30,097 nucleotides of DNA, taken from positions 1-30,097 of IMG/VR virus record IMGVR_UViG_3300042549_001727; one strand, given 5' to 3'. Made by a program: the position numbers and the translations under genes. Shown here piece after piece: positions 29,497 to 30,097 of the stretch. This DNA comes from a virus. The notes under the pieces were generated by a model. It made no database searches and was not told where the DNA came from. It saw only the letters and a program-made list of their open reading frames with translations. Each line of letters opens with the position of its first letter. Position 1 is the stretch's first letter.

Positions 29497-29786
29497 CCTA
29501 CCATATTGACTATGAGCTTGATGAATTCCAGCCGTGGCCGGGGATGGCGATATACGCCTACGGCGTCGCGACCATCTCTTACAAGTGGGAGGGGCGCGAC
29601 CGCGACACGGGCGACGACGCCGGCCCGTACGACATAGAGCTAGAACACCTCACAATAAGCGCCGATAAGGCTAAGGAGCCTGACCGCTGCATAGAGCAGA
29701 CCGATCCACTCTTTAGGCAGGTCGAGTCCATCCTATGCGCCAGCCGCGACGTGTACGCCGCATGTAAGGAAGATTATGAAAACTGA
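29493..29786 (+). CDS. Small early protein of unknown function
   Basis: A 97-aa acidic protein beginning TYHIDYELDEFQPWPGMAIYAYGV. Its beta-rich first half ends near YDIELEHLTI, and a helical tail (FRQVESILCASRDVYAAC) follows. GTG at 29493 is preferred because GGAG lies 8 nt upstream and the codon overlaps the previous stop; GTG 29481 is the longer option. No family recognised. The 3' end overlaps the next small gene by 11 bp. Confidence 0.7.
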   Translation: MTYHIDYELDEFQPWPGMAIYAYGVATISYKWEGRDRDTGDDAGPYDIELEHLTISADKAKEPDRCIEQTDPLFRQVESILCASRDVYAACKEDYEN

Positions 29787-29868
29787 CCTGATCGCCTTCG
29801 CCATCGGCGCAGCGCTGGCAATCCCCGCGCTCGCCTTATTCGTAACATATCTACTGGGGGGCTTGTGA
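29776..29868 (+). CDS. 30-aa single-span membrane peptide
   Basis: ATG 29776 to TGA 29866-29868 encodes one membrane-spanning helix (LIAFAIGAALAIPALALFVTYLL) with a short KTD start. It overlaps the gene before it by 11 bp and shares its last base with the next ATG (TGATG). Tight packing supports it being real. Tiny membrane peptides are common among phage early genes, with diverse or unknown roles. Confidence 0.55.
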   Translation: MKTDLIAFAIGAALAIPALALFVTYLLGGL

Positions 29869-30050
29869 TGTTATACGTTGATGACGTTATGCACATTCTG
29901 GGCATAGACAATGATTGGATCGCGCGCTGCATCCTTGCGCGCATGGACTTAGACTTCTCTGAATGCACGCACGAAGAATTTATAGCCGAATGCAAGCGCG
30001 CGGCGGCCGAGTTCTATGAAGAGTGCGCCAACGCCGAACAAGGAAGCTAG
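29868..30050 (+). CDS. Small early protein of unknown function
   Basis: A 60-aa acidic helical protein (YVDDVMHILGIDNDWIARCI, then DFSECTHEEFIAECKRAAAEF). ATG 29868 has GGGGGG at a suitable distance; a GTG three bases earlier is possible. It overlaps the membrane peptide stop. I do not recognise a family. It is followed after 3 bp by the methyltransferase-like gene. Confidence 0.65.
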   Translation: MLYVDDVMHILGIDNDWIARCILARMDLDFSECTHEEFIAECKRAAAEFYEECANAEQGS

Positions 30051-30053
30051 GCC

Positions 30054-30097
30054 ATGCGAGTTTTAATCGCTTGCGAGTTTAGCGGCGCAGTCCGTGA
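30054..30097 (+). CDS. Start of a methyltransferase-like gene, cut by window
   Basis: Only 14 complete codons are visible: RVLIACEFSGAVR after the Met. This beginning (VLIACExSGxVR) is characteristic of phage DNA methyltransferase-like proteins, where it forms the first strand and loop of the SAM-binding fold. AAGGAAG lies about 9 nt upstream. The rest is outside the window, so activity and target cannot be judged. Confidence 0.6.
   Translation, partial: MRVLIACEFSGAVR

Overview
The window is a stretch of a tailed, short-tailed (podovirus-type) phage genome with a P22-like virion module. The terminase large subunit, portal, coat protein, gp4-like tail accessory factor, gp10-like tail hub and a collar-domain fibre can be recognised by motif or family likeness. 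Base composition is moderately GC-rich. The GH108 endolysin, SNF2 helicase with VRR-NUC nuclease, DUF2800-type nuclease and AP2-HNH endonucleases fit a phage of an alphaproteobacterium. Several small proteins and a 2OG-Fe(II) oxygenase resemble ones found in aquatic phages. The host is inferred, not proven. Both ends of the window cut through genes, and no integrase, tRNA, rRNA or CRISPR array was seen.

Layout. (1) Bases 1-893, minus strand: 5' part of a DUF2800/Cas4-like PD-(D/E)XK nuclease with its own promoter. (2) Bases 960-3055, plus strand: a compact operon of VRR-NUC nuclease, SNF2-type helicase, a small unknown protein and a DUF6378-like protein. (3) Bases 2975-27865, almost entirely minus strand: the late operon, transcribed right to left. 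It runs AP2-HNH endonuclease, terS, second AP2-HNH endonuclease, terL, a 53-aa basic protein, portal, Dps-like DUF5856 protein, small virion protein, repeat-rich tail fibre, glycine-rich adhesin-like protein, small unknown, 2OG oxygenase, small structural protein, scaffold, coat, two paralogous head-associated proteins, small unknown, gp4-like, gp10-like, jelly-roll-like protein, collar-domain fibre, GNAT-like protein, three putative ejection proteins, and a lysis cassette (membrane protein, endolysin, overlapped mini-lipoprotein, holin-like protein, Rz1-like lipoprotein). A third AP2-HNH endonuclease (12661-13149) sits on the plus strand inside this operon. (4) Bases 27866-28447: a non-coding divergent control region with three direct copies and one inverted copy of an 18-bp repeat, a good plus-strand promoter and DnaA-box-like sites. 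(5) Bases 28448 to the end, plus strand: small early genes, mostly of unknown function and coupled by overlapping starts and stops, ending in the first codons of a methyltransferase-like gene.

How the parts work together: the rightward genes and the helicase/nuclease genes are probably early functions (host take-over, replication, recombination). The leftward operon packages DNA (TerS/TerL/portal), builds the head (scaffold/coat), adds tail hub and fibres, loads ejection proteins and lyses the cell. The most unusual points are the three related homing endonucleases (two wrapped around terS), the tail-fibre module placed between portal and scaffold genes, the repeat-bearing control region, the shared NPYAKFA motif at both ends of one ejection-protein candidate, and an unannotated lipoprotein frame overlapping the endolysin end. 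I did not find strong evidence for a wholly new defence or mobile system.
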